A stretch of 64,000 nt of DNA from Lachnospiraceae bacterium AB2028. GTDB taxonomy: Bacteria; Bacillota; Clostridia; Lachnospirales; Lachnospiraceae. Position numbers and translations under genes: made by a program. How positions within the stretch are numbered: the first letter of the stretch is position 1; each line of letters begins with the position of its first letter. Below, in pieces: positions 35,387-45,600 of this stretch. Under the pieces are notes generated by a model. That model saw only the letters and a program-made list of their open reading frames with translations, was not told the origin of the DNA and did not search any database. The stretch is taken from assembly GCA_000621425.1 (NCBI GenBank), contig KK211275.1:1-64000 (forward strand), in the 5' to 3' direction.

Positions 35387-36173
35387 TATTTCTGAGATAT
35401 CAAAGACCTTCAATCCCGGAACAGTCAATGCCAAGCTGGTTCTTGATAAGCTGAACCTAAAGGTGGAAGACGGAGAATTCGTGACCATAATAGGTGCCAA
35501 CGGCGCCGGTAAATCTACTCTTTTCAATGCCATAAGCGGAAACTTTATCACTGACAGCGGCAGGATAGAGCTTGACGGCGAAGATATCACACTGGCACCG
35601 GAATATATACGTGCACGCAAGATAGGGCGCCTGTTTCAGGATCCCATGCGCGGTACGGCAGCAGGCATGACCATAGAAGAAAATCTTATGCTTGCAGCAG
35701 GCAAGGGAGGCTGGCTTTCCCGCATGACTAAGGAACAGCGGAATGAATTCCGTGAGATCCTTTCAAAGCTCAACATGGGGCTGGAGGACAGGATGAAACA
35801 GCCCATGGGGCTTCTGTCCGGCGGTCAGCGCCAGGCAGTCACACTGCTCATGGCAACGATCAATCCGCCGTGTCTCCTGCTTTTGGATGAGCATACTGCG
35901 GCTCTCGATCCCGCAGCGGCTGACAAGGTGCTTGAGATCACCGAGGATGTGGTAAAGAAAGAACACCTGACCTGCCTTATGATCACCCATAATATGCAGT
36001 CTGCGCTTACTCTGGGAACCAGGACACTTATGATGGATCACGGAAAGATAATCCTTGATGTATCCGGTAAGGAGAGAGAGTCCATGACCGTACGGGACCT
36101 GCTTGACCGCTTTAAGGATATAGCGGGAAGGGCACTGGATAACGACAGGATGCTTTTGGATAAAGATGCATAA
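35379..36173 (+). CDS. trpZ: Tryptophan ABC transporter ATPase (TrpZ-like)
   Basis: 264 residues from ATG 35379 (MLNISEISKTFNPGT), the usual start for this family; the frame opens at 35355. Walker A GANGAGKST, signature LLSGGQRQA, Walker B LLLLDEHTAALDP with H in place of the usual P after DE, a form common in this ATPase subfamily. Ends before a strong terminator. Confidence 0.92.
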   Translation: MLNISEISKTFNPGTVNAKLVLDKLNLKVEDGEFVTIIGANGAGKSTLFNAISGNFITDSGRIELDGEDITLAPEYIRARKIGRLFQDPMRGTAAGMTIEENLMLAAGKGGWLSRMTKEQRNEFREILSKLNMGLEDRMKQPMGLLSGGQRQAVTLLMATINPPCLLLLDEHTAALDPAAADKVLEITEDVVKKEHLTCLMITHNMQSALTLGTRTLMMDHGKIILDVSGKERESMTVRDLLDRFKDIAGRALDNDRMLLDKDA

Positions 36174-36179
36174 AGTGAA

Positions 36180-36203
36180 ACGGGGGCAATGCCCCCGTTT
36201 TTT
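36180..36203 (+). terminator. Terminator of trpXYZ
   Basis: ACGGGGGC-AAT-GCCCCCGT (36180-36198) followed by TTTTTT. Perfect 8-bp GC-rich stem. Confidence 0.92.
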
Positions 36204-36214
36204 CATCTGTTTTC

Positions 36215-36242
36215 TTGACGAAGCTGTGAAATATGCGATAAT
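36215..36242 (+). promoter_or_regulatory. Promoter of the second LTA-synthase-like gene
   Basis: TTGACG (36215-36220), 16 bases, GATAAT (36237-36242). Confidence 0.55.
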
Positions 36243-36280
36243 TACAAGGTTGAAGAAAATGTAATTATAATAAATAGAGA

Positions 36281-38578
36281 GTGATTTTCATAATGTTAAC
36301 TGTTTTTTTTACAATATACTGTCCGCTGTCGATAATCTATCTTGAGACCGTATTCATGCTGTCGACAGGCATACCTTTTTCGGTAGGTAATCTGATAGGC
36401 ATAGTTATTTCCAGCATCTGTTATGGCGGCCTGTTTTTCCTGCTGTCATCGTTGTTTAAAAATAAGAATATCAACAGAGCCCTGCGGGCGACTTTCCTTT
36501 TCCTGGAGAGCCTGCTTTTTTTACTGCTCTATTTCATATTTGCGGAATTTGGCGTTTTCTATTCATTCGGTACCATGGCAAACGGTGCCTCAGGTGCCGT
36601 TTCAGAATACTCTTATAATATAAGGATATTGCTGCTGTCTCCCAGCGGAATCCTCCATTTTGTCATTTTCCTGCTTCCCTTTATCATTTATCTGATACTT
36701 ATGAAAAAGGATGAAGCAAGGAGGCTCCGTCCGAAGTGGATAGCAGTCAGCGCATCACTTGTAGTCCTGTTATTTTTGACCCACAGGCTCTATATCAGTA
36801 CGAATGACATTATGAATCATTCCTATACCGATGAATACGAATTCGACAGGGCGGTGCGTATACTTGGCGTAAATACTGCGGCAAGACTGGATGTCAGGGA
36901 GACTATTCCGCTGTTCAACACCAGTGAACCTGAAGATACCACGGCCGGTTTTGTTCTTCCGGAGGATAAGAAAGAAACATCCGCAAATGCAGCTGCAGCG
37001 GTGACTCCTGCTCCCACTGCATCTGCATCCGGCACAGGCGTATCTGCCGATACTGCTGAAACCGAAATCCCTGAAGAAATCGTATATACACCGAATGTCC
37101 TTGACATAGATTTTGAAGCCCTTGCCGAAACCACATCGGGAAATCTTCAGGCAATGGATTTGTATGTTGCATCCCTGACGCCTTCCATGAAAAACCAGTA
37201 TACGGGATTGTTTGAGGGCAAGAATCTCATACTGATAACTGCTGAAGCCTTTTCAGCAGAAGTTATAGATGAGGAGCTGACGCCTACGCTTTACAGGCTG
37301 GCAACCAAAGGCATTCAGTTTAACGATTACTACCAGCCATCAGGAGCCGGAACCACCGGCGGTGAGTACAATATACTCATGGGAATGCTCCCTACGGACG
37401 GAGGCTCATCCATGACTGACACCCGTAACAGTTTAAATTATATGACAATGGGGTATCAGCTAAACCAATTGGGATATTACGGCATGATGTACCACAACGG
37501 TTCATATACCTATTACAATCGTAATGCCACACATATTAATCTGGGTTATTCTGACGGTTTCATGGCAAATGGCAACGGCCTTGAAAAGCTGCTTGATCAT
37601 GCCTGGTCTTTAAGTGACAAGGATATGTTTGAGGCTACCCTGCCTACCTACATAGACAAGCAGCCTTTCAATATTTACTATATGACAGTAAGCGGCCATT
37701 GTCCTTATTCCTTTGACGGCAATGCGATGTCGAAAAAACACAAGGATGAGGTAGCGGAGCTGGAGTATTCCTCACAGGTAAGAGCATATATTGCAAGCCA
37801 GCTTGAGTTTGAGGCTGCAATGGAATATCTTGTTGACACGCTGGAGAAAGAAGGAATTGCTGATGATACCGTCATCGTGATATCCGCAGATCATTTTCCC
37901 TACGGACTTTCCTATGGAAGTTCGCTGCCTGAACTTTATGGCGAAAAGGTAAAGAATAATCTTGTGCGGGACCACAACCGTCTCATCATATGGTGCGGCG
38001 AACTGGAGGATATGGATCCGATCATTGTGGATGACCCGGTTTTCAGCCCGGATATCACGCCGACACTGCTCAATCTTTTTGGGGTTGAATTTGATTCAAG
38101 GCTCATGGTTGGAAGGGATGTGCTATCTGATGCTGACCCGCTGATATTTAATTTGTCCCATGACTGGAAAACCGATCTTGGCACATATATCGCATCCAGC
38201 GGAAAGTTTACTCCCGTAAGCGAGGATACTGTGATACCTGAAGGCTATGAAGCTGAGATCAAGACAATAGTCAACAATAAGATCAATTTCTGCAGGAAAT
38301 GTCTGTCAGGGGATTATTACCGGCATGTATTTCCGGATGCGGAATCTTCAAGATCGGCCGTAACATATGGAAGAACCAACTATGTGGCTCCGACGGAAGA
38401 ACCGGCAGAGGAGCAGGTTATGGATATCCCGCTGCCTACTGAAGAGATAATCCCGGATGAAACACAGGTTCCGGATGAACAGCAAACTGACCTGCCGCCT
38501 GCTGCAGATAGTGCTGAGACGCCTGTCGACAGTGTACCTGTCCCTGCACCTTCCGAAAACCAGGAAAACGCTGAATAA
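36281..38578 (+). CDS. LTA-synthase-like sulfatase-fold membrane enzyme (second copy)
   Basis: 765 residues from GTG 36281 (ATG 36293 is an equal candidate). Five N-terminal helices (to about 175), an Ala/Thr-rich linker, then the sulfatase fold: LILITAEAF, GAGTTGGEY with probable nucleophile T358 or T359, MTVSGHCPY, and SADHFPY (D537-H538). The C-terminal 65 residues are Pro/Glu/Asp-rich and disordered-looking. Likely a polyglycerol phosphate or similar transferase acting outside the membrane. It differs from the copy at 6092 in linker and tail, so the two may have different substrates. Confidence 0.82.
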   Translation: MIFIMLTVFFTIYCPLSIIYLETVFMLSTGIPFSVGNLIGIVISSICYGGLFFLLSSLFKNKNINRALRATFLFLESLLFLLLYFIFAEFGVFYSFGTMANGASGAVSEYSYNIRILLLSPSGILHFVIFLLPFIIYLILMKKDEARRLRPKWIAVSASLVVLLFLTHRLYISTNDIMNHSYTDEYEFDRAVRILGVNTAARLDVRETIPLFNTSEPEDTTAGFVLPEDKKETSANAAAAVTPAPTASASGTGVSADTAETEIPEEIVYTPNVLDIDFEALAETTSGNLQAMDLYVASLTPSMKNQYTGLFEGKNLILITAEAFSAEVIDEELTPTLYRLATKGIQFNDYYQPSGAGTTGGEYNILMGMLPTDGGSSMTDTRNSLNYMTMGYQLNQLGYYGMMYHNGSYTYYNRNATHINLGYSDGFMANGNGLEKLLDHAWSLSDKDMFEATLPTYIDKQPFNIYYMTVSGHCPYSFDGNAMSKKHKDEVAELEYSSQVRAYIASQLEFEAAMEYLVDTLEKEGIADDTVIVISADHFPYGLSYGSSLPELYGEKVKNNLVRDHNRLIIWCGELEDMDPIIVDDPVFSPDITPTLLNLFGVEFDSRLMVGRDVLSDADPLIFNLSHDWKTDLGTYIASSGKFTPVSEDTVIPEGYEAEIKTIVNNKINFCRKCLSGDYYRHVFPDAESSRSAVTYGRTNYVAPTEEPAEEQVMDIPLPTEEIIPDETQVPDEQQTDLPPAADSAETPVDSVPVPAPSENQENAE

Positions 38579-38603
38579 ATCTGAAAGTATGAGGAGATTG
38601 TAA

Positions 38604-39095
38604 ATGCTGCAGAAAATCTGTCCGCACTGCGGGAAAAATGTGATAGAGAGTTATGGAATCCTGAATCCGTATCTTTATGGGAGTAAGATGCAGAAGTGCA
38701 AAAATTGCGGTGGTGAGTTTTTTGATAACAGATGGAGAGAAGTGGCTTTACAGGGATTTGATCCAATACAGCTGACACAGGAGCCGCAGGCTTGTCAAAG
38801 TTTTGGACTGGGCGGGGTTGCTGCCAGTTTTATTGGATTCAGGATGCGAGGCAACATGGATAAACTGGTCGATCCTAATATTGTTAATTTGTGTCTGGCA
38901 GGCTTTTTAATTCTCAGCCTTATAATATTTCTTCAGTATTTACGGCATAAACTCGGATTTATACAAAGAAAAAACGAAAGATATATGATGGAATCTATCC
39001 AGCGGCTTCGAAATCCGGAGTATGTTGAGCTTCTGCTTTCACACAACATAAAAGTCCCGGAGGAATATATGCCGGGCTCAGGTGATCAGGAATAA
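38604..39095 (+). CDS. Zinc-ribbon membrane protein of unknown function
   Basis: 163 residues. N-terminal zinc ribbon with two CxxC pairs (CPHC near 6-9 and CKNC near 33-36), then QGFDPIQLTQEP, and one or two hydrophobic segments (about 66-80 and 90-115) and a basic C-terminal stretch. I do not recognise a named family. It sits 25 bases after the sulfatase gene and 41 before the ABC importer, so it may be co-transcribed with either. Confidence 0.6.
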   Translation: MLQKICPHCGKNVIESYGILNPYLYGSKMQKCKNCGGEFFDNRWREVALQGFDPIQLTQEPQACQSFGLGGVAASFIGFRMRGNMDKLVDPNIVNLCLAGFLILSLIIFLQYLRHKLGFIQRKNERYMMESIQRLRNPEYVELLLSHNIKVPEEYMPGSGDQE

Positions 39096-39136
39096 ATACT
39101 GCTTAAGTCAAAAGAAGATGTAAGGTGGAATCGCAA

Positions 39137-41452
39137 ATGGCCTCATATGAAAAATTATACAGAAAGAACATAAAATATTTTCTTATATTATGCATGCTGC
39201 TGGCAGTGCTTGCTCCTTACACAGCGGCCATAAGCGTAAATGCTTCGGATGACAACGTCTCGGAAGAAACGGAAAATTCTGCATGGAAAGAGTATAACGG
39301 AAAGAAGATTGGTGTACTTACAGGAACGCCGACGGAGGACCTTGCCAAAGAGGAATTTCCGGACAGTGAGCTTCTATATTTCAGCAGCTATCCTGACCTT
39401 AATGCGGCGCTGCTTGCCGGTAAGATTGATGCCTATATCGGAGACGAGCCAAATCTTAAGACTATACATACCGAGCAGCCGGAGATTGACTTTATTCATG
39501 AAAAGATAACAGAGGCCGAGTACAGCTTTGCTTTCAGAAAGGATGATCCGGACAGCGCGGCTCTTTGTGCAGAGTTCAATGGTTTCCTTGCTGAAAAATT
39601 TGCAGACGGTACCATGCAGGAAATAGAGGATACATGGCTTGGAGTTGATGAAGCTAAAAAGGTTGTGGATATGGATGGCCTGTCAGGGGAGAAGGGTACC
39701 ATAACGGTCGTTACCACATCCTCGGATATGCCATGGTCATACATTAAGGATGGGAAAAATGTCGGTTACGATATAGACCTTGTTACCCGTTTCTGCCGCG
39801 AGAATGGGTATGCACTGAAAATACTCGATGTGGATTTTGCAGGAAGGATTCCGGCGGTCCAGTCCGGAAGGGCTGATTTTACTACTGATATGAATGCCAC
39901 ACCCGAACGCCGGGAGCAGGCTCTTTTTTCTGATCCCACAAGTTACGGCGGATATGTCCTTGCAGTGCCGGCAACGGATCTGGTACAGGAGAACGGCAGT
40001 GCTGAGAGTGTGCCTGAGTTTGATGAGTTCTCGGATCTTGACGGGAAGACAGTGTCCATGCTGGTGGGCGCACCTTTTGAAGAATTGGTAAAGAGTAAAG
40101 CACCGGGGGTAGGCAGCTTTTCATATTTTAACAATATGGCAGACATACTTTTAGCGCTTAAGGACGGAAAGACAGATGCATGTCTTAATAATAATGCCAT
40201 TGCGGAACTTGCGGTAAACAGGGATCCGGATCTTGCTCTTTTCCCGGAGCCTCTTAAGGAAGGGACATTCGGTTTTGCTTTTGCCAAAGGGGATGACAGA
40301 CTTGCAGGCTGGCAGGCTGCTTATGACAGCATACCCGAGGAAACAAAGAAGGCTTTATGGGAAAAATGGACCGGACTCGATGACAGCGTAAAGACTGTTC
40401 CTAAGCAGGACTGGCCCGGAGAAAACGGTACAATACAGGTTGCTGTCTGTGATGCCCTTGAACCCATGAGCTATGCGGGAGAAGGCGGTGAGCTGATAGG
40501 CTTTGATGTAGAGATGATACTGCTCATGGCGAAGGAGATGGATGTGCATGTAGAGTTTGTCGGTATGGAATTTGCGTCCGTCCTGTCGTATGTACAGTCC
40601 GGCAAAGCACTCATGGGCGCCGGATCTATCATTGTTACAGATGAGAGACGAGAGGCGGTTGACTTCATAGAATATTATCCGGCGTCTTTTGTTCTCATAG
40701 TAAGAGCCACCGAAGACGCTACGGAGGATAAGAACTTTTTTGAAAAAACTGCCGAGAGCTTTGAAAAGACTTTCGTAAGGGAGGCCCGCTGGAAGCTTTT
40801 CCTGCAGGGGATAGGAACTACCATATTGATCACGGTTTTATCCATACTGTTTGGTACAGTACTTGGTTTCATGCTGTACATGGCCTGCCGTAAGGGAAAC
40901 AAGGCTGCCAACCTGTTTGCGAGATTCTTTGTATGGCTTGTGCAGGGGATGCCTATAGTCGTTTTGCTGATGATCCTTTATTACATTATTTTTGCGAAAA
41001 CTTCCGTAAGTGGAACGGCTGTTGCAGTGGTAGCCTTCACACTGGTCTTCGGAGCCGGTGTATTCGGTATGTTAAAGACAGGTGTAGGTGCCATAGACAA
41101 AGGACAGTCGGAAGCGGCACTTGCATTAGGCTATGGGGATCTCCGGTCTTTCTTCCGCATCATACTGCCACAGGCATTTCCTCATTTCCTGCCGATTTAT
41201 AAGGGCGAAGTGGTGGCTCTTATAAAGGCAACGGCTATCGTGGGATATATTGCTGTTCAGGACCTTACCAAGATGGGTGACATCGTAAGGGGCCGTACTT
41301 ATGAGGCTTTCTTTCCATTGATAGCAGTGGCGGTCATCTACTTTATACTTGGCTGGCTACTGACATTTATCGTCAGCCGTATCGAAGTATCCGTTGATCC
41401 AAAACAGCGGAAGCGGGAAAATATCCTTAAGGGGGTTGAACTCCATGATTGA
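39137..41452 (+). CDS. Amino-acid ABC importer: binding lobes fused to permease
   Basis: 771 residues from ATG 39137 (AAGGTGG eight bases upstream; GTG 39125 is less likely). Signal/anchor at residues 11-35. The outer part holds four family-3 binding-protein segments in the order C-lobe (about 46-160), N-lobe (180-275, ITVVTTSSDMPWSYIKDGK), C-lobe (290-410), N-lobe (425-530, IQVAVCDALEPMSYAG). Then a three-to-five-helix HisM/GlnP-type permease domain (555-750) with the EAA loop EAALALGYGDLRSFFRIILPQA. Imports polar amino acids or similar. The gene overlaps the ATPase gene by eight bases. Confidence 0.85.
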   Translation: MASYEKLYRKNIKYFLILCMLLAVLAPYTAAISVNASDDNVSEETENSAWKEYNGKKIGVLTGTPTEDLAKEEFPDSELLYFSSYPDLNAALLAGKIDAYIGDEPNLKTIHTEQPEIDFIHEKITEAEYSFAFRKDDPDSAALCAEFNGFLAEKFADGTMQEIEDTWLGVDEAKKVVDMDGLSGEKGTITVVTTSSDMPWSYIKDGKNVGYDIDLVTRFCRENGYALKILDVDFAGRIPAVQSGRADFTTDMNATPERREQALFSDPTSYGGYVLAVPATDLVQENGSAESVPEFDEFSDLDGKTVSMLVGAPFEELVKSKAPGVGSFSYFNNMADILLALKDGKTDACLNNNAIAELAVNRDPDLALFPEPLKEGTFGFAFAKGDDRLAGWQAAYDSIPEETKKALWEKWTGLDDSVKTVPKQDWPGENGTIQVAVCDALEPMSYAGEGGELIGFDVEMILLMAKEMDVHVEFVGMEFASVLSYVQSGKALMGAGSIIVTDERREAVDFIEYYPASFVLIVRATEDATEDKNFFEKTAESFEKTFVREARWKLFLQGIGTTILITVLSILFGTVLGFMLYMACRKGNKAANLFARFFVWLVQGMPIVVLLMILYYIIFAKTSVSGTAVAVVAFTLVFGAGVFGMLKTGVGAIDKGQSEAALALGYGDLRSFFRIILPQAFPHFLPIYKGEVVALIKATAIVGYIAVQDLTKMGDIVRGRTYEAFFPLIAVAVIYFILGWLLTFIVSRIEVSVDPKQRKRENILKGVELHD

Positions 41453-42533
41453 GATAAAAAAACTTAGAAAAGAATATGATATCGTTACCCCGCTAAAGGA
41501 TGTCAGCGTGACCATAAACGACGGGGATGTGATCTCAGTGATAGGGCCGTCCGGAACGGGAAAGTCCACATTGCTTCGCTGTATTAACCTGCTTGAGACA
41601 CCAACATCCGGTCAGATATTTTTAGGTGATGAAGAGATCACGGCAAAGGGCTATGATGTGAAAAAGGCCAGAAGGCGGATGGGAATGGTATTCCAGTCAT
41701 TTAATTTATTCGGCCATCTCACAGTCATAGAAAACCTTATGATAGCTCCTATGGATCTTCTGAATAAGAGTAAACAGGAGGCCTATGATAAAGGTATGGA
41801 GCTGCTTCGCAGAGTCGGTGTGGCAGATAAGGCATTGTCATATCCTGATGAACTTTCCGGCGGTCAGAAACAGAGAGTGGCTATAGCAAGAACGCTGTGT
41901 ATGGATCCGGAGGTGATACTTTTAGACGAACCGACAAGTGCGCTGGATCCTACTATGGTTTCAGAGGTACAGGCTGTCATAAGGGAGCTTGCAAAAAGCG
42001 GCAAGACCATGCTGATAGTCACCCATGAGATGAGTTTTGCAAGGGCAATCTCGAATCGTGTGTTTTACATGGATGAGGGCGGCATATATGAGGATGGCAC
42101 ACCGGATGAGATATTTGATTCCCCGAAGAAAGAACTGACGAGACGCTTTATACGTAAGCTCAAGGTATTTGATGCAAGGATAGAAAGCAGGGACTATGAC
42201 TTTATCCGTATGGATGCGGAGCTGGATACATTTTTCATGAATAATGACATAGCCCCTGCCATGAAATACCGTATACGCCTGGCAATTGAAGAGGTGGTTA
42301 GGCAGATCCTGATTCCTCATTATCCGGATCCTGATATCTGCGTGACTGTTGAATACTCTGTACAGGAGGAAAAATGCCATATATCCGTATCCTATGGAGA
42401 AGAGGCATTTGACATTAAAAACTCCGATAATGAACTGTCGCTCTCGATGCTTGAAAATACCGCAGAGGAGATCACTTATTGCTTTGATGAGTCTGCTGAA
42501 ATGCCTAACCGGGTGGACATCCGGATTAAGTAG
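41445..42533 (+). CDS. Amino-acid ABC ATPase with C-terminal degenerate RsbW-like domain
   Basis: 362 residues from ATG 41445, overlapping the permease gene (ATGATTGA). ABC domain 1-240: Walker A GPSGTGKS (34-41), LSGGQ (137-141), Walker B VILLDEP (157-163), H194. Residues 245-362 add a domain like the GHKL ATPases of the RsbW/HATPase_c_2 type: RIRLAIEEVVRQILIPHYP (276-294) matches the N-box helix, but the key Asn is Gln and the D-x-G-x-G box reads YGEEAFD, so nucleotide binding is unlikely. Such a fusion is not part of ordinary GlnQ-type ATPases. Role of the extra domain is unknown. Confidence 0.85.
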   Translation: MIEIKKLRKEYDIVTPLKDVSVTINDGDVISVIGPSGTGKSTLLRCINLLETPTSGQIFLGDEEITAKGYDVKKARRRMGMVFQSFNLFGHLTVIENLMIAPMDLLNKSKQEAYDKGMELLRRVGVADKALSYPDELSGGQKQRVAIARTLCMDPEVILLDEPTSALDPTMVSEVQAVIRELAKSGKTMLIVTHEMSFARAISNRVFYMDEGGIYEDGTPDEIFDSPKKELTRRFIRKLKVFDARIESRDYDFIRMDAELDTFFMNNDIAPAMKYRIRLAIEEVVRQILIPHYPDPDICVTVEYSVQEEKCHISVSYGEEAFDIKNSDNELSLSMLENTAEEITYCFDESAEMPNRVDIRIK

Positions 42534-42596
42534 GCAGTTTTATCGGATTCGGTAGAAATGCCATCAGAATTTGTACTGAATTCCTATTGCTTTTTA

Positions 42597-42605
42597 TGGT
42601 ATAAT
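42597..42605 (+). promoter_or_regulatory. Extended -10 promoter before the GGDEF/EAL gene
   Basis: TGGTATAAT (42597-42605) with no good -35; start near 42612. The same nine bases recur at 55347 before murE. Confidence 0.6.
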
Positions 42606-42651
42606 CTTAACTAGGTTTTTTCTATCAAAAATGCTGACGGGGGTACACATT

Positions 42652-45600
42652 ATGGATTTTCAGGCTTTGGCAGAACGCATGCCGGCAATGACATGCGTGG
42701 TAGCGGTTGAAAAACTTCCCGATGGAAAGAAGGGGCATTTCAAGTTGGTCGCCGGCAATAAGGCGTATATTGATTCCATTGAGCATCCGGCGCCCGGGAT
42801 GAAGATGCTTCATGACAAGTTCATTCCGGGCAGCGAATATACGGAATATATCACCAGGGATCTGAATTTCGAGGAATACAGCTACAATGCTGCCATAAAT
42901 AAGAAATGCCTCCATTCCTATGCGAAACCCGACAGGATGGATGTGTGGCTCAATATGATCTTCCTTCCTATCGATGCGGAAGACGATGAGTATGGGTACT
43001 GCTTCTACATAATGGAGGTTAATTTTGAGCCGGATTCCGAGGCTCTTGCCAATACTTCCGCAGAAACCGCGGTATCAGTTCTTGATACCTGTATTAAACT
43101 CCGCGGTACAAACGATTTCAAAGCTACCATACAGGATGTGGTATTGGGTATCAGCAAGCTCTGTGATTCAGAGCATTGCTGTATCCTTGTCATGAATGAA
43201 TATGAGAGATCCTGCTCTGTACTGGCTGAAAATATAAAAGAGGGATCCGGGCTTCTGCCTATGCAGCATTATGTTGATGATGCGTTTTATGACATAGCGG
43301 AGTCCTGGATAGGCACCATTGCGGGAAGCAACTGCCTGATAGCCAAGAATGATGATGACATGCAGGTTATAAAGGAAAGGAATCCTGTGTGGTATGAATC
43401 CCTTACCGGAGCCGGGGCCTATAATATCGTTTTATTCCCCTTAAAATCCAGAAGCCATCTTCTGGGCTTCATGTGGGCTCTTAATTTTGATTCCGAGCGT
43501 GCGGTAAGGATCAAGGAAACTCTGGAAGTTACCACATTTATATTAGGCTCTGAACTGGGCAATTACATGCTTTTGGATCAGCTCAGGATGCTAAGCTCCA
43601 AGGATATGCTTACGGGCGTCATGAACCGTAACGAAATGAACAATGTGGTTGACAGGCTTAGCCACGGCGAAAAAGCCGATGTCTCGGCAGGCGTTATCTT
43701 TGCCGACTTAAATGGTCTTAAAGTTGTAAATGACATAGAAGGACACAGTGCCGGCGACCTTCTGTTAAAGAATGCTGCAAATGTGCTCAGGCAGTTCTTT
43801 GATGAGAAATCCATATTCCGCGCAGGCGGCGATGAGTTTTCCATTATCCTTACCGGCGTTACACAGGAAGATATAGACAAGCATATTGAGAATATCAGAA
43901 AAGAGAGTGAAAAGATTGCGAAACTTTCCTTTGCGCTTGGCGGAGCTGTTGAGAAAAACAGCAGCAATGTCCGTATGGCTCTCCGCCGCGCGGATGAGCG
44001 TATGTATGAGGATAAGAAACTCTTTTATGAGAGCCTGCCGGAGGATGTTGAGCAGGAGAATTCAGAGCTCCTTGGCAACCTGACTAAGGAGGATGTGAAC
44101 CGTGAACGGAATATTTTCCGTGAAATGAATTATGATTTCATGACGGGGCTTCCCAGCATGACTTACTTTTTCAAGCTGGCGGAAACCGGCCGCAGGACAA
44201 TGCACGAGAGTGATATACCGTCGGCGCTTTTGTATATTAACCTTAACGGTCTGAAATTCTTCAATAAGAGATACGGATTTTCGGAAGGCGACGCTCTTAT
44301 CAAAGAGCTGGCAAGGCTTATTGCGGAGCAGTTCGGAGAGGAGAACAGCAGCCGTTTCGGACAGGACCATTTCGCTGTATTTACGGAAGAAAAGGATCTG
44401 GAGAAAAAGCTTAAAAAGCTTTTCAGTGCAATGAAGACCGCCAACGGCGGCAAGACTCTCCCTGTGAGAGTCGGTATCTATCAGGATTCCATGGGCATAG
44501 TAGAGACATCCCTTGCCTGTGACCGTGCAAAATATGCCTGCAATATATCCAGGGATGACTACAATTCCTATTTCAATTATTTTGACCAGAAGATGCTCCG
44601 CAGGGAGATCAACAGGCAGTATATCATTGATAACCTGGACCGTGCCATTGCTGAGAACTGGATCAAACCGTTCTATCAGCCCATAGTCAGGGCTACCAAT
44701 AATCTTGTCTGCGACGAGGAAGCTCTGGCCAGATGGATAGACCCGGAAAAGGGTATGCTTTCACCGGCAGATTTTATCCCTATATTGGAGGATACAAAGC
44801 TCATATATAAGGTGGATCTTTATATTCTGGATTCCATACTTGAGCGTGTCAATAAACAGAAAGCGGAAGGAAAACTTCATCTGGTGCCCATGTCCGTAAA
44901 CCTTTCAAGGACGGATTTTGAGACCTGCGACATAGTAGAGGAAATCTGCAACCGCGTGGATGCGGCAGGAGTATCCAGGGATCTCATTACCATCGAGATC
45001 ACTGAGAGCGTGGTGGGTGAAAACTTTGATTTCATGAAGGCACAGGTAAAACGTTTCCAGGATCTGGGCTTCCCTGTATGGATGGATGATTTCGGCAGCG
45101 GGTATTCATCACTTGACCTTCTGCAGGAGATACAGTTTGACCTGATAAAATTCGACATGCGTTTCATGCGGCAGTTTGAGACCTCCCCTAAGTCGAGGGT
45201 CATACTGACGGAACTGATGCGTATGGCTGTCAGCCTTGGCATAGAGACTGTATGCGAGGGCGTTGAGACTAAAGAGCAGGTTGAGTTCTTACGGGAGATC
45301 GGCTGTACCAAGCTGCAGGGATATCATTTCTGTAAGCCTATTCCCTATGAGGATGTGCTGGAAAGATACAGGAAGGGCATACAGATCGGTTTTGAGAATC
45401 CTGGTGAGTATGATTATAACAGGACACTGAGTTCAATAAATCTCTATGACATAGGTGCCGTTACAAATGATAAAAATGAATCTGCAAGGCGTTATTATAA
45501 TACCCAGCCCGCAGCGATACTTGAATGCATAGGTGAGGAAACCCATGCGGTTCGCCTGAATAAATCCTTTTCAGAGTTCTATAAACATTACAAGAATATT

